Origin: Brevundimonas vesicularis
Lineage (GTDB): Bacteria > Pseudomonadota > Alphaproteobacteria > Caulobacterales > Caulobacteraceae
DNA: 64,000 bases
NCBI RefSeq assembly: GCF_027105095.1
Contig: NZ_CP114278.1
Coordinates: 2,888,501 to 2,952,500, forward strand
Reading direction: 5' to 3'
The notes below the pieces were generated by a model. The model was not told the DNA's origin. It made no database searches and was given only the letters and a program-made list of their open reading frames with translations. The position numbers and the translations under genes were made by a program. Positions 37,660 through 45,902 of the stretch are shown here, one piece after another. How positions within the stretch are numbered: the stretch's first letter is position 1; each line of letters starts with the position of its first letter.

Positions 37660-38229
37660 ATGAGCCAAGCCTCCACCCTGACCGGCCGACTGCTGGTCGC
37701 CATGCCCGGGATCGACGACGCCCGGTTCGAACACGCCGTCATCCTGATCTGCGCCCACGGGCCGGATCACGCCATGGGCCTGCGGCTGGATCGACCGGCG
37801 CCGGGGGTGGATCTCAAGACGGTTCTGGACAAGCTGGACGCGCCGGCGCCCGATCAATCCATCGGCCGCGCGGTCCTGATGGGCGGGCCGGTCGAGCGCG
37901 AACGCGGCTTTGTGCTGCACACCGACGACTGGACGGTCGGCGACGACACCCTGGCCTTCGGCGACGGTCTGGCGATGACCGGCACGCGCGAGGCGCTGGC
38001 CGCCATGACCGACGAAGTCGCCGGTCCGAGCCGCTCGGCCCTTCTGCTGGGCTACGCCGGCTGGGGCGAGGGGCAGTTGGAGGAGGAGCTGGCCGACAAC
38101 GTCTGGCTGACCGCCGACGCCGATCTGGACCTGATTTTCGACGGCGAACACACGTCGAAATGGACGCGCGCCCTCGCCCAGTTGGGCGTGGACGCGGCCA
38201 TGCTGTCGAGCCAGGGCGGCCGGGCCTGA
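37660..38229 (+). CDS. YqgE/AlgH family protein (UPF0301)
   Basis: 189 residues. The family start LTGRLLVAMPGIDDARFEHAVILICAHGPDHAMGLRLDRP is clear, with VLMGGPVERERGFVLHTDDW mid-protein and LLLGYAGWGEGQLEEELADNVWLTADADLDLIFD towards the end. The molecular role of this family is unknown; the name AlgH comes from alginate regulation in Pseudomonas. It diverges from the peroxiredoxin gene and converges on an outer-membrane protein gene. Confidence 0.93.
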   Translation: MSQASTLTGRLLVAMPGIDDARFEHAVILICAHGPDHAMGLRLDRPAPGVDLKTVLDKLDAPAPDQSIGRAVLMGGPVERERGFVLHTDDWTVGDDTLAFGDGLAMTGTREALAAMTDEVAGPSRSALLLGYAGWGEGQLEEELADNVWLTADADLDLIFDGEHTSKWTRALAQLGVDAAMLSSQGGRA

Positions 38230-38253
38230 GGCCCAGACCGCCCATCTTGAGGC

Positions 38254-39090
38254 TTAGAAGCGGTAGTTCATACCGATGCGGACCATGTGGGTTCCGAAGC
38301 GACCGTTGCTGCGGATCATGTCGGTGCCGGTGGTGTTCGGGGCCGAGATGAAGGGGTTCGTCGCCGGGGTCGTGCCGGTGTTGCCAACGCGGATCACCGG
38401 GCTGTCGACGTCCAGCGAGGTGTAGAGATATTCGCCGCTGACCGTCAGGCCGCGACCCAGGGCGTATTCCACGCCACCGCCGGCCTGCCAGCCGTCGCCG
38501 TCATCGCCTTCGCTGGTTTCGGTGAAGCTGTTGGCTTGGTTCGACGTGCGGAACTTGTTCTCGAACTTGCCATAGGCGTAACCGCCGGTGCCGTAGATCA
38601 GCGCCGGGCCATAGGCATAGCCCAACTTCAGACGAGCCGCCGCCGTACTCTCCAGCTCGCGCGTGAAGGTGTAAAAGGCAGGGGTGGTCGAAAAGCCGGT
38701 CACCGAATCCTGGACATTGTTGACGCTGTATTCCGCCAGGGCGCCGACGACGAAGTTGCCGAACTGCATGTCGTAACCGGCGCGGACGCCGGCTTCGACG
38801 CCGTCGTTATCGTCACGGCAGCCTGTGCCGGGGGCGGTGCTGGTCGCCATGCCGCCGCAGAAGCCGGGGCTGAAGGCGTTGGCGCCGGTTCCCGTCGAGA
38901 CCTGATCGCCGTAACGGCCGTCCAGATTGCGGTCGAAGCCGAGGTTCTCGTTCTCGTCGTCGTTCGCCTGGTTATAGCCGCCGAAGATGCCGACGTAGGG
39001 GCCGGACCAGTCGGGAGCGACGGACTGGGCCAGGGCGGGGGTGGAAACCATGGCCAGGGCCAGGGCGCTGGAGGCGAGGGTCTTGATCAT
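38254..39090 (-). CDS. Outer-membrane beta-barrel protein (Omp25/OmpA-like barrel)
   Basis: 278 residues from ATG at 39090. The signal peptide ends STPALA-QS. The mature protein starts SGPYVGIFGGYNQA, a usual first barrel strand of Omp25/Opa-like porin-family proteins, alternates aromatic and small residues in strand-length segments, and ends in HMVRIGMNYRF with the terminal Phe that directs outer-membrane insertion. A Cys pair (GFCGGMA and GTGCRDD) lies in one loop. No Shine-Dalgarno is seen before the start. The earlier in-frame start at 39204 lacks support. Confidence 0.85.
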   Translation of the reverse strand: MIKTLASSALALAMVSTPALAQSVAPDWSGPYVGIFGGYNQANDDENENLGFDRNLDGRYGDQVSTGTGANAFSPGFCGGMATSTAPGTGCRDDNDGVEAGVRAGYDMQFGNFVVGALAEYSVNNVQDSVTGFSTTPAFYTFTRELESTAAARLKLGYAYGPALIYGTGGYAYGKFENKFRTSNQANSFTETSEGDDGDGWQAGGGVEYALGRGLTVSGEYLYTSLDVDSPVIRVGNTGTTPATNPFISAPNTTGTDMIRSNGRFGTHMVRIGMNYRF

Positions 39091-39193
39091 TTGGGGAGGC
39101 TTTCGTGCCGAAAATGCGGGCGCGACATCCCCGCTCGCCGTCACAAAAGCCGAGAGCGGCCACAGGTTCCTTGGCCGACCCATCGCTAAATGT

Positions 39194-39220
39194 CGCACAT
39201 CCAATAGCTTAGGTTGTGCG
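39194..39220 (-). terminator. Possible hairpin terminator after PP2C-kinase gene
   Basis: CGCACA (39194-39199) pairs with TGTGCG (39215-39220), with partial pairing inside (TCC/GGT). It follows the kinase stop on the minus strand; only a short T-run (CATTT) follows. Confidence 0.4.
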
Positions 39221-39229
39221 TAGGGGGAG

Positions 39230-40930
39230 CTAACGCGTCGCCATGGACACCAGAAACGCGATCAACAAAATCAGGCTGACCCCCTGCCAGAACCGCACCG
39301 GATCGCGCTCGATCAAGGACAGCTGACGCGGCGGCGGCGCGGCGACGGCGCTGCCGGTCTCCAGCACATGGATCAGTTCCTCCACATCCTCGAACCGCTC
39401 GTTCGGATCGACGGCGACGGCGCGCATGATGGCCGCCTCCAGCCAGGCGGGCATATCCGGCCTGTGTCGCGTCGGCGGTGCGGGCGCCCGGTCGAAGCGC
39501 GGCGCATCGGCCGGATCCACCTCTCCCCACGGATAGGTTCGGGTGAACAGGCGATACAGGGTCACCCCCAGGGCGAACTGATCCGTGGCGGCGTCGCCGC
39601 TCTCGCCCGCATACATTTCCGGCGCCTTATAGCCTGCGGTGCCGGGTGCCTCGGCCTCGGCGAACTCCTCGGCCAGCCGCAGACGTGCGACGCCCAGATC
39701 GACCAGTTTCAGCCCGCCCTGTGGCTCCAGGATCACATTGTCCGGCTTGATGTCGCGGTGCGTCACCCCCGCCCGGTGCAAGGCCGAAACCGCGCGCGAC
39801 AGCCGCAGCGCGACGCCGATCCCTTCGGCGATCTCGAACGGCCCCTCCTGCGCCAACCGCGCATGCAGGGTCTGTCCGGCATGGAAGGGCTGGGCGATAT
39901 AGAGGCGGCTCTGGCGACCGGTGTCCAGGCTCAGCACCTTGCCGACGAAGGGGCTGTCGATGCGCCGCCCGATGAAGGCTTCGCGGAGAAAGGCGGTGCG
40001 GGCGCCGCGTTCGGACACCACGGCGGGCTTGGGAAACTTCAGCACCACCATGCCCGCGTCCCCGAGCGTATCTTTCGCCAGGAACAGAGTCGTATAGCGC
40101 CCGTCCGCCACGACCCGCTGAAGCGCGAACCCGTCGACGTTGTCGCCGACGGCCGGCGGCGGCAGGATGGCGAGGCCTTCCGCCTCGGCCGTGATCGCCT
40201 CCCAGTCAGGCGCGCCGGTGCGGACCACGTCGATGACGATGGCGGTGGCGTTGTCGCGCGGACCCACCGCCTCGACCTCGGCCAGGATCGCCTTGGCGTC
40301 CGCGTCGGGCGAACTGCGTCGGCCCAACAGGCTCGCGATCGCCGCATCGGCCAGCACCCCATGCACCCCGTCTGTGGTCAGCAGCAGACGGTCGTGCGGC
40401 TCCAGCCGCACTTGCCGGACGTCCAGCTTCACATCCGCCTCGATGCCGACGGCGCGGTACAGCACATGGCTCAGCCCCTGCTGGGCCCGCGTGTGATCTT
40501 CCGTCAGCCGCGTCAGCACCCCGTCGCGGAAATGCCATGCCCGGCTGTCCCCCACATGAAGCGCCGTCGCCTCGCGCCCGCGCAGGATCAGGGCCGTAAA
40601 GGTTGTCGCCGCCCCCTCCATCGCCGCATCAATCCGTCCGCGCGAATGGAGCCAGCGGTTGAAGCCCCGCAGCGCCTTGATGCCGTTGGCCGCGATGCCG
40701 TTCAGCGGGTTCTGATCCAGATAGCCGTCGATGAAGCTGCGCGTCGTCAGCTCCGCCGCCACTCGCCCGGCCTTTGACCCCGACACCCCGTCGGCGATCA
40801 CCGCCACGACCCCATGCTCGCGCTGCTCGGCCGCCGTGCCGATGTGGACGCCGCCGAAATCCTGATTATCCGCCTTGGGCCCCTGCAAGGTGGCAAAGCC
40901 GGCGGCGATCTCCAGTCTGGCGTCGGTCAT
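39230..40930 (-). CDS. PP2C phosphatase-Ser/Thr kinase fusion, membrane-anchored
   Basis: 566 residues. The N-terminal PP2C domain (about 1-235) has metal-site motifs KADNQDFGGV, VIADGVSGSKAG, LHVGDSRAWHF, LTTDGVHG and GPRDNATAIVIDV. The kinase domain (about 265-520) has VVLKFPKP with the ATP-binding Lys, THRDIKPDNVIL, and DLGVARL, where Leu replaces the Phe of DFG, then GTAGYKAPEM and DQFALGVTLYRLF. The C-terminus is a single membrane helix (GVSLILLIAFLVSMA). The gene begins 42 bases after the TSUP gene, in the same direction, at the end of the sulfide module. Confidence 0.93.
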   Translation of the reverse strand: MTDARLEIAAGFATLQGPKADNQDFGGVHIGTAAEQREHGVVAVIADGVSGSKAGRVAAELTTRSFIDGYLDQNPLNGIAANGIKALRGFNRWLHSRGRIDAAMEGAATTFTALILRGREATALHVGDSRAWHFRDGVLTRLTEDHTRAQQGLSHVLYRAVGIEADVKLDVRQVRLEPHDRLLLTTDGVHGVLADAAIASLLGRRSSPDADAKAILAEVEAVGPRDNATAIVIDVVRTGAPDWEAITAEAEGLAILPPPAVGDNVDGFALQRVVADGRYTTLFLAKDTLGDAGMVVLKFPKPAVVSERGARTAFLREAFIGRRIDSPFVGKVLSLDTGRQSRLYIAQPFHAGQTLHARLAQEGPFEIAEGIGVALRLSRAVSALHRAGVTHRDIKPDNVILEPQGGLKLVDLGVARLRLAEEFAEAEAPGTAGYKAPEMYAGESGDAATDQFALGVTLYRLFTRTYPWGEVDPADAPRFDRAPAPPTRHRPDMPAWLEAAIMRAVAVDPNERFEDVEELIHVLETGSAVAAPPPRQLSLIERDPVRFWQGVSLILLIAFLVSMATR

Positions 40931-40972
40931 GGGCGGAACTGTCGTCGAAAGACGGCCCGCTGAACAGAGGTC

Positions 40973-41755
40973 TCAAACCGCCAGGATCGCTCGCACCGCG
41001 ACATAGGCGGCGACCACCAGGATCAGGCCTGCGAACAGGATGCGCCCAAGCCGGGCGTTCGACCCCAGCCGTCGCGCCAGCGGCAGGCCTGCCGCCGTCC
41101 CGGCGACCCCGCCGACCGCCATGGCGGCGACCAGGCCCGGATCGACCCAGCCCGACAGCGCATAGTTGCCCGCCGTCGTCGCCCCGAACGCGGCGACGCT
41201 GAGCAAAGACGTCGCCTGGGCGGTCGCCAGGCTCATGCCCGTCGACGCCATCAGGCCGGGCACGATCAGAAAGCCGCCGCCGATGCCGAAGAAGCCTGCG
41301 GCCGAGCCGACGCCGGCGCCCGCCATGCCGACCTTTGGCGACATCGACCAGTTCAGCCGGGGCTCGACCCGCGCGACCGCCGCCTTGGGGCGCAGCATCG
41401 ATACGCCCACGGCCGCCATGGCGACGGCGAAGATCAACAGCAGCTGATGGCCGTCGATCCTCTTGGCCAGGGACGATCCGAACCAGGCCCCGGCCGCCCC
41501 GGTGATGGCGAACAGGGTCGCGCAGGGCCAGCGCACCCGCCCTGCCCTGGCGTGACCGGCCAAAGCCGTCAGGGCGTTCAGCGCTACGCCCGCCGCCGAC
41601 ACGCCGATGGCGACATGGGGATCGGCGACGCCGACGACATACAGCAGCAGCGGCACGGCCAGAACTGACCCGCCGCCGCCAAACAGGGTCAGCAGCAGGG
41701 CGACGACGCCGCCGCTGAAGGCGGTCAGGACCAGCGGGGTCAGTTCGGTCGTCAC
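40973..41755 (-). CDS. TSUP (TauE/SafE) family sulfite/organosulfonate exporter
   Basis: 260 residues, about eight membrane helices. Gly-rich helices and the half-repeats (GGVVALLLTLFGGGGSVLAVPLLLYVVG and GAGVGSAAGFFGIGGGFLIVPGLM) are typical of TauE/SafE proteins. In BigR-type operons this transporter exports sulfite made from persulfide oxidation. The start is a GTG at 41755, 4 bases after the rhodanese stop. Confidence 0.92.
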   Translation of the reverse strand: MTTELTPLVLTAFSGGVVALLLTLFGGGGSVLAVPLLLYVVGVADPHVAIGVSAAGVALNALTALAGHARAGRVRWPCATLFAITGAAGAWFGSSLAKRIDGHQLLLIFAVAMAAVGVSMLRPKAAVARVEPRLNWSMSPKVGMAGAGVGSAAGFFGIGGGFLIVPGLMASTGMSLATAQATSLLSVAAFGATTAGNYALSGWVDPGLVAAMAVGGVAGTAAGLPLARRLGSNARLGRILFAGLILVVAAYVAVRAILAV

Positions 41756-41759
41756 CGGA

Positions 41760-42317
41760 TCACGCCGCTGTCGTCACGGGCCGGGTCGCGGCTCTGTTCC
41801 AGGGCATCACCGCCAACAGCCGCGCCATGCCGCAGAAGCCCGTCGCGCCCGCGAAGAACAGGCCCGCGCCGACGAAGGCCGAAAGACCCCAGAAGGCCGG
41901 ATGCACCAACGTCCCCAACGCCGCACCGATCAGGATCAGGCCGCCCGCGACCATCTGCACCTGACGCATCAGTTCGATCGGCTTTGAACGATCGGCATGG
42001 GTGGCCAGGCCCTGCGCCTTCCAAGCGTCCAGCCCGCCTTCCAGAACAAAGGCTTGGCCCGTCGTCTTGGCCGCCAGACGGTCGCAGTTGACGCCCGTCC
42101 GATTGCCGGTCCGGCAGGTGAAGATGACGTCGCGCCCGTCGGCGCCCGCCGGCGTGTAGGCGTCAAAGGCCGACAGCGGCGCATGGACGGCGCCGACGAC
42201 ATGTTCTCTGGCGAACTCATCCGGCTCGCGAATGTCGACCAGCACGGCCGTGTTTTGCTTCAGCCGACGCGAAACCTCGGCGGGCGACAGGGGGGTCAGG
42301 ACGCTCATGGGGATCAT
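41760..42317 (-). CDS. Rhodanese-domain protein with DUF2892-like membrane tail
   Basis: 185 residues. The rhodanese domain (about 10-110) has VLVDIREPDEFAREHVVGA and the active-site loop FTCRTGNRTG, whose Cys carries persulfide. The C-terminal part has two membrane helices (about 127-147 and 150-170) in the pattern LMRQVQMVAGGLILIGAALG typical of DUF2892 tails. It would move sulfane sulfur at the membrane. The start at 42317 is chosen because it overlaps the regulator's stop (ATGA); ATG at 42308 is possible. Confidence 0.9.
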   Translation of the reverse strand: MIPMSVLTPLSPAEVSRRLKQNTAVLVDIREPDEFAREHVVGAVHAPLSAFDAYTPAGADGRDVIFTCRTGNRTGVNCDRLAAKTTGQAFVLEGGLDAWKAQGLATHADRSKPIELMRQVQMVAGGLILIGAALGTLVHPAFWGLSAFVGAGLFFAGATGFCGMARLLAVMPWNRAATRPVTTAA

Positions 42318-42655
42318 GCCTCTTCGGAAGAAACAGGGGGACAGTAGATTTCGGCCAGCACGGCGATGACCTTCAAGACGGCCGGATCGGCGATGCGGTA
42401 GAAGATGGTCGTGCCGTCGCGCCGCGTGCTCACCAGCGCCTCGTCGCGCAGCTTGGCCAGGTGCTGGGACAGGGCCGATTGCGACAGCCCGACTTGAGGC
42501 AGCAACTGGCCGACGGACATCTCGCCCTCGCCCAGCTGACACAGGATCATCAGCCGCTTCTCGTTGGACAGGGCGCGCAGCAACGCCGCCGCCTCGCCTG
42601 CGCTGGCCTGGAATCGCTCAAGTCCGATGGTCTGAAAGTCGATCATGGAGCGCAA
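42314..42655 (-). CDS. bigR: ArsR-family persulfide sensor (BigR/SqrR-like)
   Basis: 113 residues. The winged helix has LLRALSNEKRLMILCQLGEGEMSVGQLL and GLSQSALSQHLAKLRDEALV. Two cysteines, in MILCQL (Cys39) and IYCPPV (Cys105), are 66 residues apart, the same spacing as the sensor pair in BigR and SqrR, which form a tetrasulfide link with reactive sulfur species and release DNA. It heads the rhodanese-TSUP operon and faces the persulfide dioxygenase gene, matching that regulon. ATG at 42646 is an alternative start. Confidence 0.9.
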   Translation of the reverse strand: MRSMIDFQTIGLERFQASAGEAAALLRALSNEKRLMILCQLGEGEMSVGQLLPQVGLSQSALSQHLAKLRDEALVSTRRDGTTIFYRIADPAVLKVIAVLAEIYCPPVSSEEA

Positions 42656-42701
42656 TATATGCGCACTTGCTAAATAATCAATACCTAATATATTGGACTG
42701 C
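42646..42701. promoter_or_regulatory. Divergent AT-rich promoter/BigR operator
   Basis: The gap between bigR and the dioxygenase gene is markedly AT-rich. It holds the dyad CAATA-N7-TATTG (42679-42695) and an AATATAT stretch at 42653-42660 within GCGC arms. BigR operators are AT-rich dyads in the same position. Confidence 0.6.
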
Positions 42702-42717
42702 GAAAGGAGCTTCCTCC

Positions 42718-43584
42718 ATGGTCCAATCCCCCGACGTCCGCGGCTTTTTCGATAGCGCGACCCATACCGTCACCTATGTGGTCAGCGACCCGGCGACCGG
42801 TCAGGCCGCGATCATCGACCCCGTTCTGGACTTCGACGCCCCCTCGGCCCGCACGTCGACGCGATCGATCGACGCCGTCATGGCGGCGCTGCGGTCGCAG
42901 GGCCTGACCTTGGCCCTGGTGCTCGAAACCCACGCCCATGCCGACCACCTGACGGCGGCGGCGCACCTTCGCGCGGCGACGGGCGTGTCGATCGGCATCG
43001 GCGGACGGATCACCCAGGTTCAGTCGGCCTTCGGTCCTCTCTTCGGCGCCGACGACGTGCGCCCGGACGGCGCCGCGTTCGATCATCTGTACGCCGACGG
43101 CGACGCCTTTGCGCTGGGCGATCTGAGGGTCGAGGTGATCCACACGCCCGGCCACACCCCCGCCTGCGTCAGCTACCAGATCGGCGATGCGGTCTTCACC
43201 GGCGACACCCTGTTCATGCCCGACTACGGCACGGCGCGAACGGACTTTCCGGGCGGCGATGCCCGGACCCTGTATCGCTCGATCCAGCGCCTGCTGACCC
43301 TGCCCGACGAGACCCGCATCTTCGTCGGCCACGACTATCTGCCCCAGGGCCGCAGCGACTACCGTTTCGAGACGACCGTGGCCGAACAGCGCGGGCAGAA
43401 CATCCACATCGGCGGCGGCGTATCGGAAGACGCCTTCGTCGCCATGCGACAGGCCCGCGACGCCACGCTGGGCGCGCCGCAGCTGATCCTGCCCTCGCTT
43501 CAGGTCAACATCCGCGCCGGCGACCTGCCCCCGCAGGAAACCAACGGCCAGCGCTACCTGCGCCTGCCCCTAAACGCGATCTGA
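42718..43584 (+). CDS. Persulfide dioxygenase-like MBL-fold protein (Blh/ETHE1 type)
   Basis: 288 residues from ATG at 42718 after AAGGAGC. The start FFDSATHTVTYVVSDPATGQAAIIDPVLDFD is typical of Blh. Metal ligands are seen in ETHAHADHLTAAAHL, VIHTPGHTPACVSY, FTGDTLFMPDYGTARTDFPGGDA and FVGHDYLPQGR. It oxidizes glutathione persulfide to sulfite, which the TSUP protein would export. It diverges from bigR. A shift in reading frame upstream (42667) gives an alternative start without a ribosome-binding site. Confidence 0.93.
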   Translation: MVQSPDVRGFFDSATHTVTYVVSDPATGQAAIIDPVLDFDAPSARTSTRSIDAVMAALRSQGLTLALVLETHAHADHLTAAAHLRAATGVSIGIGGRITQVQSAFGPLFGADDVRPDGAAFDHLYADGDAFALGDLRVEVIHTPGHTPACVSYQIGDAVFTGDTLFMPDYGTARTDFPGGDARTLYRSIQRLLTLPDETRIFVGHDYLPQGRSDYRFETTVAEQRGQNIHIGGGVSEDAFVAMRQARDATLGAPQLILPSLQVNIRAGDLPPQETNGQRYLRLPLNAI

Positions 43585-43587
43585 GCC

Positions 43588-45255
43588 CTAAGCCGACCGC
43601 TGCTTCAGCGGGGCCGTGCCGTCGGCCAGGCTTTCGGCCAGATAGACCTCGGCCTCCTGCGCCGGCAGGGCGGGCGCATAGCCAAAGCCTTGGCCGTAGT
43701 GGCATTGGGCGTCCAGCAGCAGGCGGGCCAGTTCGGCGTTCTCCACGCCCTCGGCGACGACTTCCAGCGACAGGTCGCGGCCCAGGTTGACCACCGACTT
43801 GACGATCTTGGCCGAGCCTTCGTCCTTGTTCATCGTCAGCACGAAATAGCGGTCGATCTTCAGCGTATCGAACGGCAAGCGCGCCAGATAGGACAGGGAC
43901 GAGAAGCCGGTGCCGAAGTCGTCCAGCGCCAGCGATGCCCCGACGTCCTTCAGCGATTGCAGCACCTCGGCGGCGCGGGCGGTGTCGCGCATGATGTCGC
44001 CTTCGGTGACTTCCAGCTTCAGCGCGCCCTTGGGCAGGCCGGTCTCCTTGATGATGCGCGCCACGTCCTCGCACAGGTGCGGGCGCTCGATCTCGCCGAC
44101 CGACAGGTTGACGCTGCAGAACATCTTGCCGGCCAGCGGATGGCGTTCGATCCATTCGGCCAGCTGCCGCGCCGACTGGGTCATCATCAGCAGGCCCAGG
44201 TCGTTCATCATGCCCAGGTCGGCGGTCAGGCCCAGGAACTCGTCCGGCGGCACCAGACCCCGGCGTGGGTGACGCCAGCGCGCCAAGGCCTCGAAACCGG
44301 CGACAGCCCCGGTGTTCAGGTTCACGATAGGCTGGAAGAAGGGCACGATCTCGCCGCGCACGAAGGCGTTCCTCAGATCCGCCTCCAGCGCCAGACGGCT
44401 CAGGCTGTCGCTTTCCAGCGCCCGGCCATAGGCGGCCGATCCGCCGCGCCCGGCGCCCTTGGCTGATTCCACCGCCAACTCGACCCGGCGCAACAGTTCG
44501 GCGGCGTCGGGCGCATCCGGCCCGCCCTCCACCATCACCGCCCCGATGGAGACGGTCGGATAGATGTCGAAGCCCGCGACCCGCAGCGGCTGTTCCAGCG
44601 CGTCGCGCACGCGGTAGCTGGTGTGCGAGGCGGTCTTGGGCACGATGATGGCGAACTCGTCCTCGCCGATCCGCGCGGCCGAGGCGTCCTTGTTGAAGGC
44701 GGCGGCGAGGCGCGAACCCAGGGCCGACAGCACCAGGTCGGTCCGCTCATGACCCAGCGCCTCGTTCAGGCGCCTCAGCCGGTCCACGTCGCCGACCACG
44801 ATCTCGTATTCGCCGGGCTGGGTCAGCACCTCGCTGACGCGGGCCAAAAAGGCGCGACGATCCAGCAGACCAGTCAGGGTGTCGCGGTCCGACCCGGCGA
44901 ACTTGGTCTCCAGCGCCACGACGCCGGCGGCGCGCAGGCCGTCCTCCAGCCAGACGCCGCGCCACAGACAGGTCTCGGACCCGCGCATGCGCAGACGCAC
45001 GGCGATCTCGGCCCCCTCGTCCTGGGGTTTGAGCATCCGCTCGGCCAGGCTGCGATCCTGCGGCATGGCCAGGGCGACGAAACCGGCGGCCGTGCATTCC
45101 GGTGCCAGCGGTCCCAGGCCCAGCGATCGCGTCGCGCCGGTGAACCGCAGTTCGTCCGCCGCAGGCGTCCAGACCCACAGGGCTGTCTCAGCGGCGGCCA
45201 GCGCCTCGATGGCGGTCGTGGCGTCCCAGGCCAGCGATCGGGATCGTGGTGTCAC
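43588..45255 (-). CDS. pdeA: c-di-GMP phosphodiesterase PdeA-like (PAS-GEDEF-EAL)
   Basis: 555 residues. A PAS-like N-terminus (about 15-120) is followed by a GGDEF-type domain whose signature is RIGEDEF (197-201), then an EAL domain with FEALARWRHP, NLSVGEI, LEVTEGDIM, DDFGTGFSSLSYLARLPFDTLKID and EVVAEGVE, all intact. This matches Caulobacter CC3396/PdeA, where the GEDEF domain does not make c-di-GMP but binds GTP and activates the EAL hydrolase. PdeA controls the swarmer-to-stalked transition and is degraded by ClpXP with CpdR. The C-terminus here ends KQRSA. It is convergent with the persulfide gene. Confidence 0.92.
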   Translation of the reverse strand: MTPRSRSLAWDATTAIEALAAAETALWVWTPAADELRFTGATRSLGLGPLAPECTAAGFVALAMPQDRSLAERMLKPQDEGAEIAVRLRMRGSETCLWRGVWLEDGLRAAGVVALETKFAGSDRDTLTGLLDRRAFLARVSEVLTQPGEYEIVVGDVDRLRRLNEALGHERTDLVLSALGSRLAAAFNKDASAARIGEDEFAIIVPKTASHTSYRVRDALEQPLRVAGFDIYPTVSIGAVMVEGGPDAPDAAELLRRVELAVESAKGAGRGGSAAYGRALESDSLSRLALEADLRNAFVRGEIVPFFQPIVNLNTGAVAGFEALARWRHPRRGLVPPDEFLGLTADLGMMNDLGLLMMTQSARQLAEWIERHPLAGKMFCSVNLSVGEIERPHLCEDVARIIKETGLPKGALKLEVTEGDIMRDTARAAEVLQSLKDVGASLALDDFGTGFSSLSYLARLPFDTLKIDRYFVLTMNKDEGSAKIVKSVVNLGRDLSLEVVAEGVENAELARLLLDAQCHYGQGFGYAPALPAQEAEVYLAESLADGTAPLKQRSA

Positions 45256-45286
45256 GCGTCTCGCCCTTCCAGACGGCCCCCGGCCG

Positions 45287-45865
45287 TCAACGCTCGTCCT
45301 CGACCAGGCCGAACAACAAATGGTCTGCCCACTCGCCGTTAATTTTCAAATAAGCGCGAGCCCGACCTTCGTTGCGAAAGCCGGATTTCTCCAGCACCCG
45401 TCGCGACCCGTGATTGGTGGGAAGACAGGCCGCCTCCAGCCGGTGCAGCTTCAGCTTGTCGAACGCGTATCCGACCACGGCCCGAACGCCCGCCGTCGCC
45501 ACGCCCTGACCGGAAAACGGCTGGCCGATCCAGTAGCCCAGCGTCCCCGTCTCGGCGACGCCGCGCCGCACGTTCGACAGGGTCACCGCCCCCGCCAGGG
45601 TCTTGCCGTCCTGAACGAAGACGAAGAAGGGCCAGGCGTTGCCCAGTTCCATCTCGCGCGCATAGATCGACAGCCGGCGCCGGAAGGCCGCCTTGGTCAG
45701 GTCGTCCTCGGGCCAGGCCGGCTCCCACGGTTGGAGATAGTCGCGCGAGCCGTCGCGCAGCGTGGACCAGGCGGCGTAATCGGCGGCGCGCGGCGGGCGC
45801 AGCAGCACGCCGTCCCCCCGGATCACGGGGCCGGCCACATCGCTCATCCAATCCAGAAGCGCCAT
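45287..45865 (-). CDS. GNAT acetyltransferase, RimJ/RimL type
   Basis: 192 residues. VLLRPPRAADYAAWSTLRDGSRDYLQPWEPAWPEDD, LGYWIGQPFSGQGVATAGVRAVVGYAFDKLKLHRLEAACLPTNHGSRRVLEKSGFRNEG and the final EWADHLLFGLVEDER are typical of RimJ-type enzymes, which acetylate protein N-termini. It precedes pdeA in the same direction, 31 bases apart. In Caulobacter crescentus I recall the same pair preceded by an M16 peptidase gene, which here lies 10 kb away. Confidence 0.9.
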   Translation of the reverse strand: MALLDWMSDVAGPVIRGDGVLLRPPRAADYAAWSTLRDGSRDYLQPWEPAWPEDDLTKAAFRRRLSIYAREMELGNAWPFFVFVQDGKTLAGAVTLSNVRRGVAETGTLGYWIGQPFSGQGVATAGVRAVVGYAFDKLKLHRLEAACLPTNHGSRRVLEKSGFRNEGRARAYLKINGEWADHLLFGLVEDER

Positions 45866-45902
45866 CGATGGGGACTATAGCATCAAGATTCGGCTCTGAA
45901 CC

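Noticed and set aside
37531..38151. Extended start for the peroxiredoxin running through the divergent AlgH-type gene
   Set aside because: The added 207 residues have no homology and overlap a strong gene on the other strand; the peroxiredoxin begins at MTIQIGD.
43588..45255. Reading the GGDEF-type domain as an active diguanylate cyclase
   Set aside because: The signature is GEDEF, not GGDEF, and the matching Caulobacter protein is a phosphodiesterase with a GTP-binding, non-cyclase domain.
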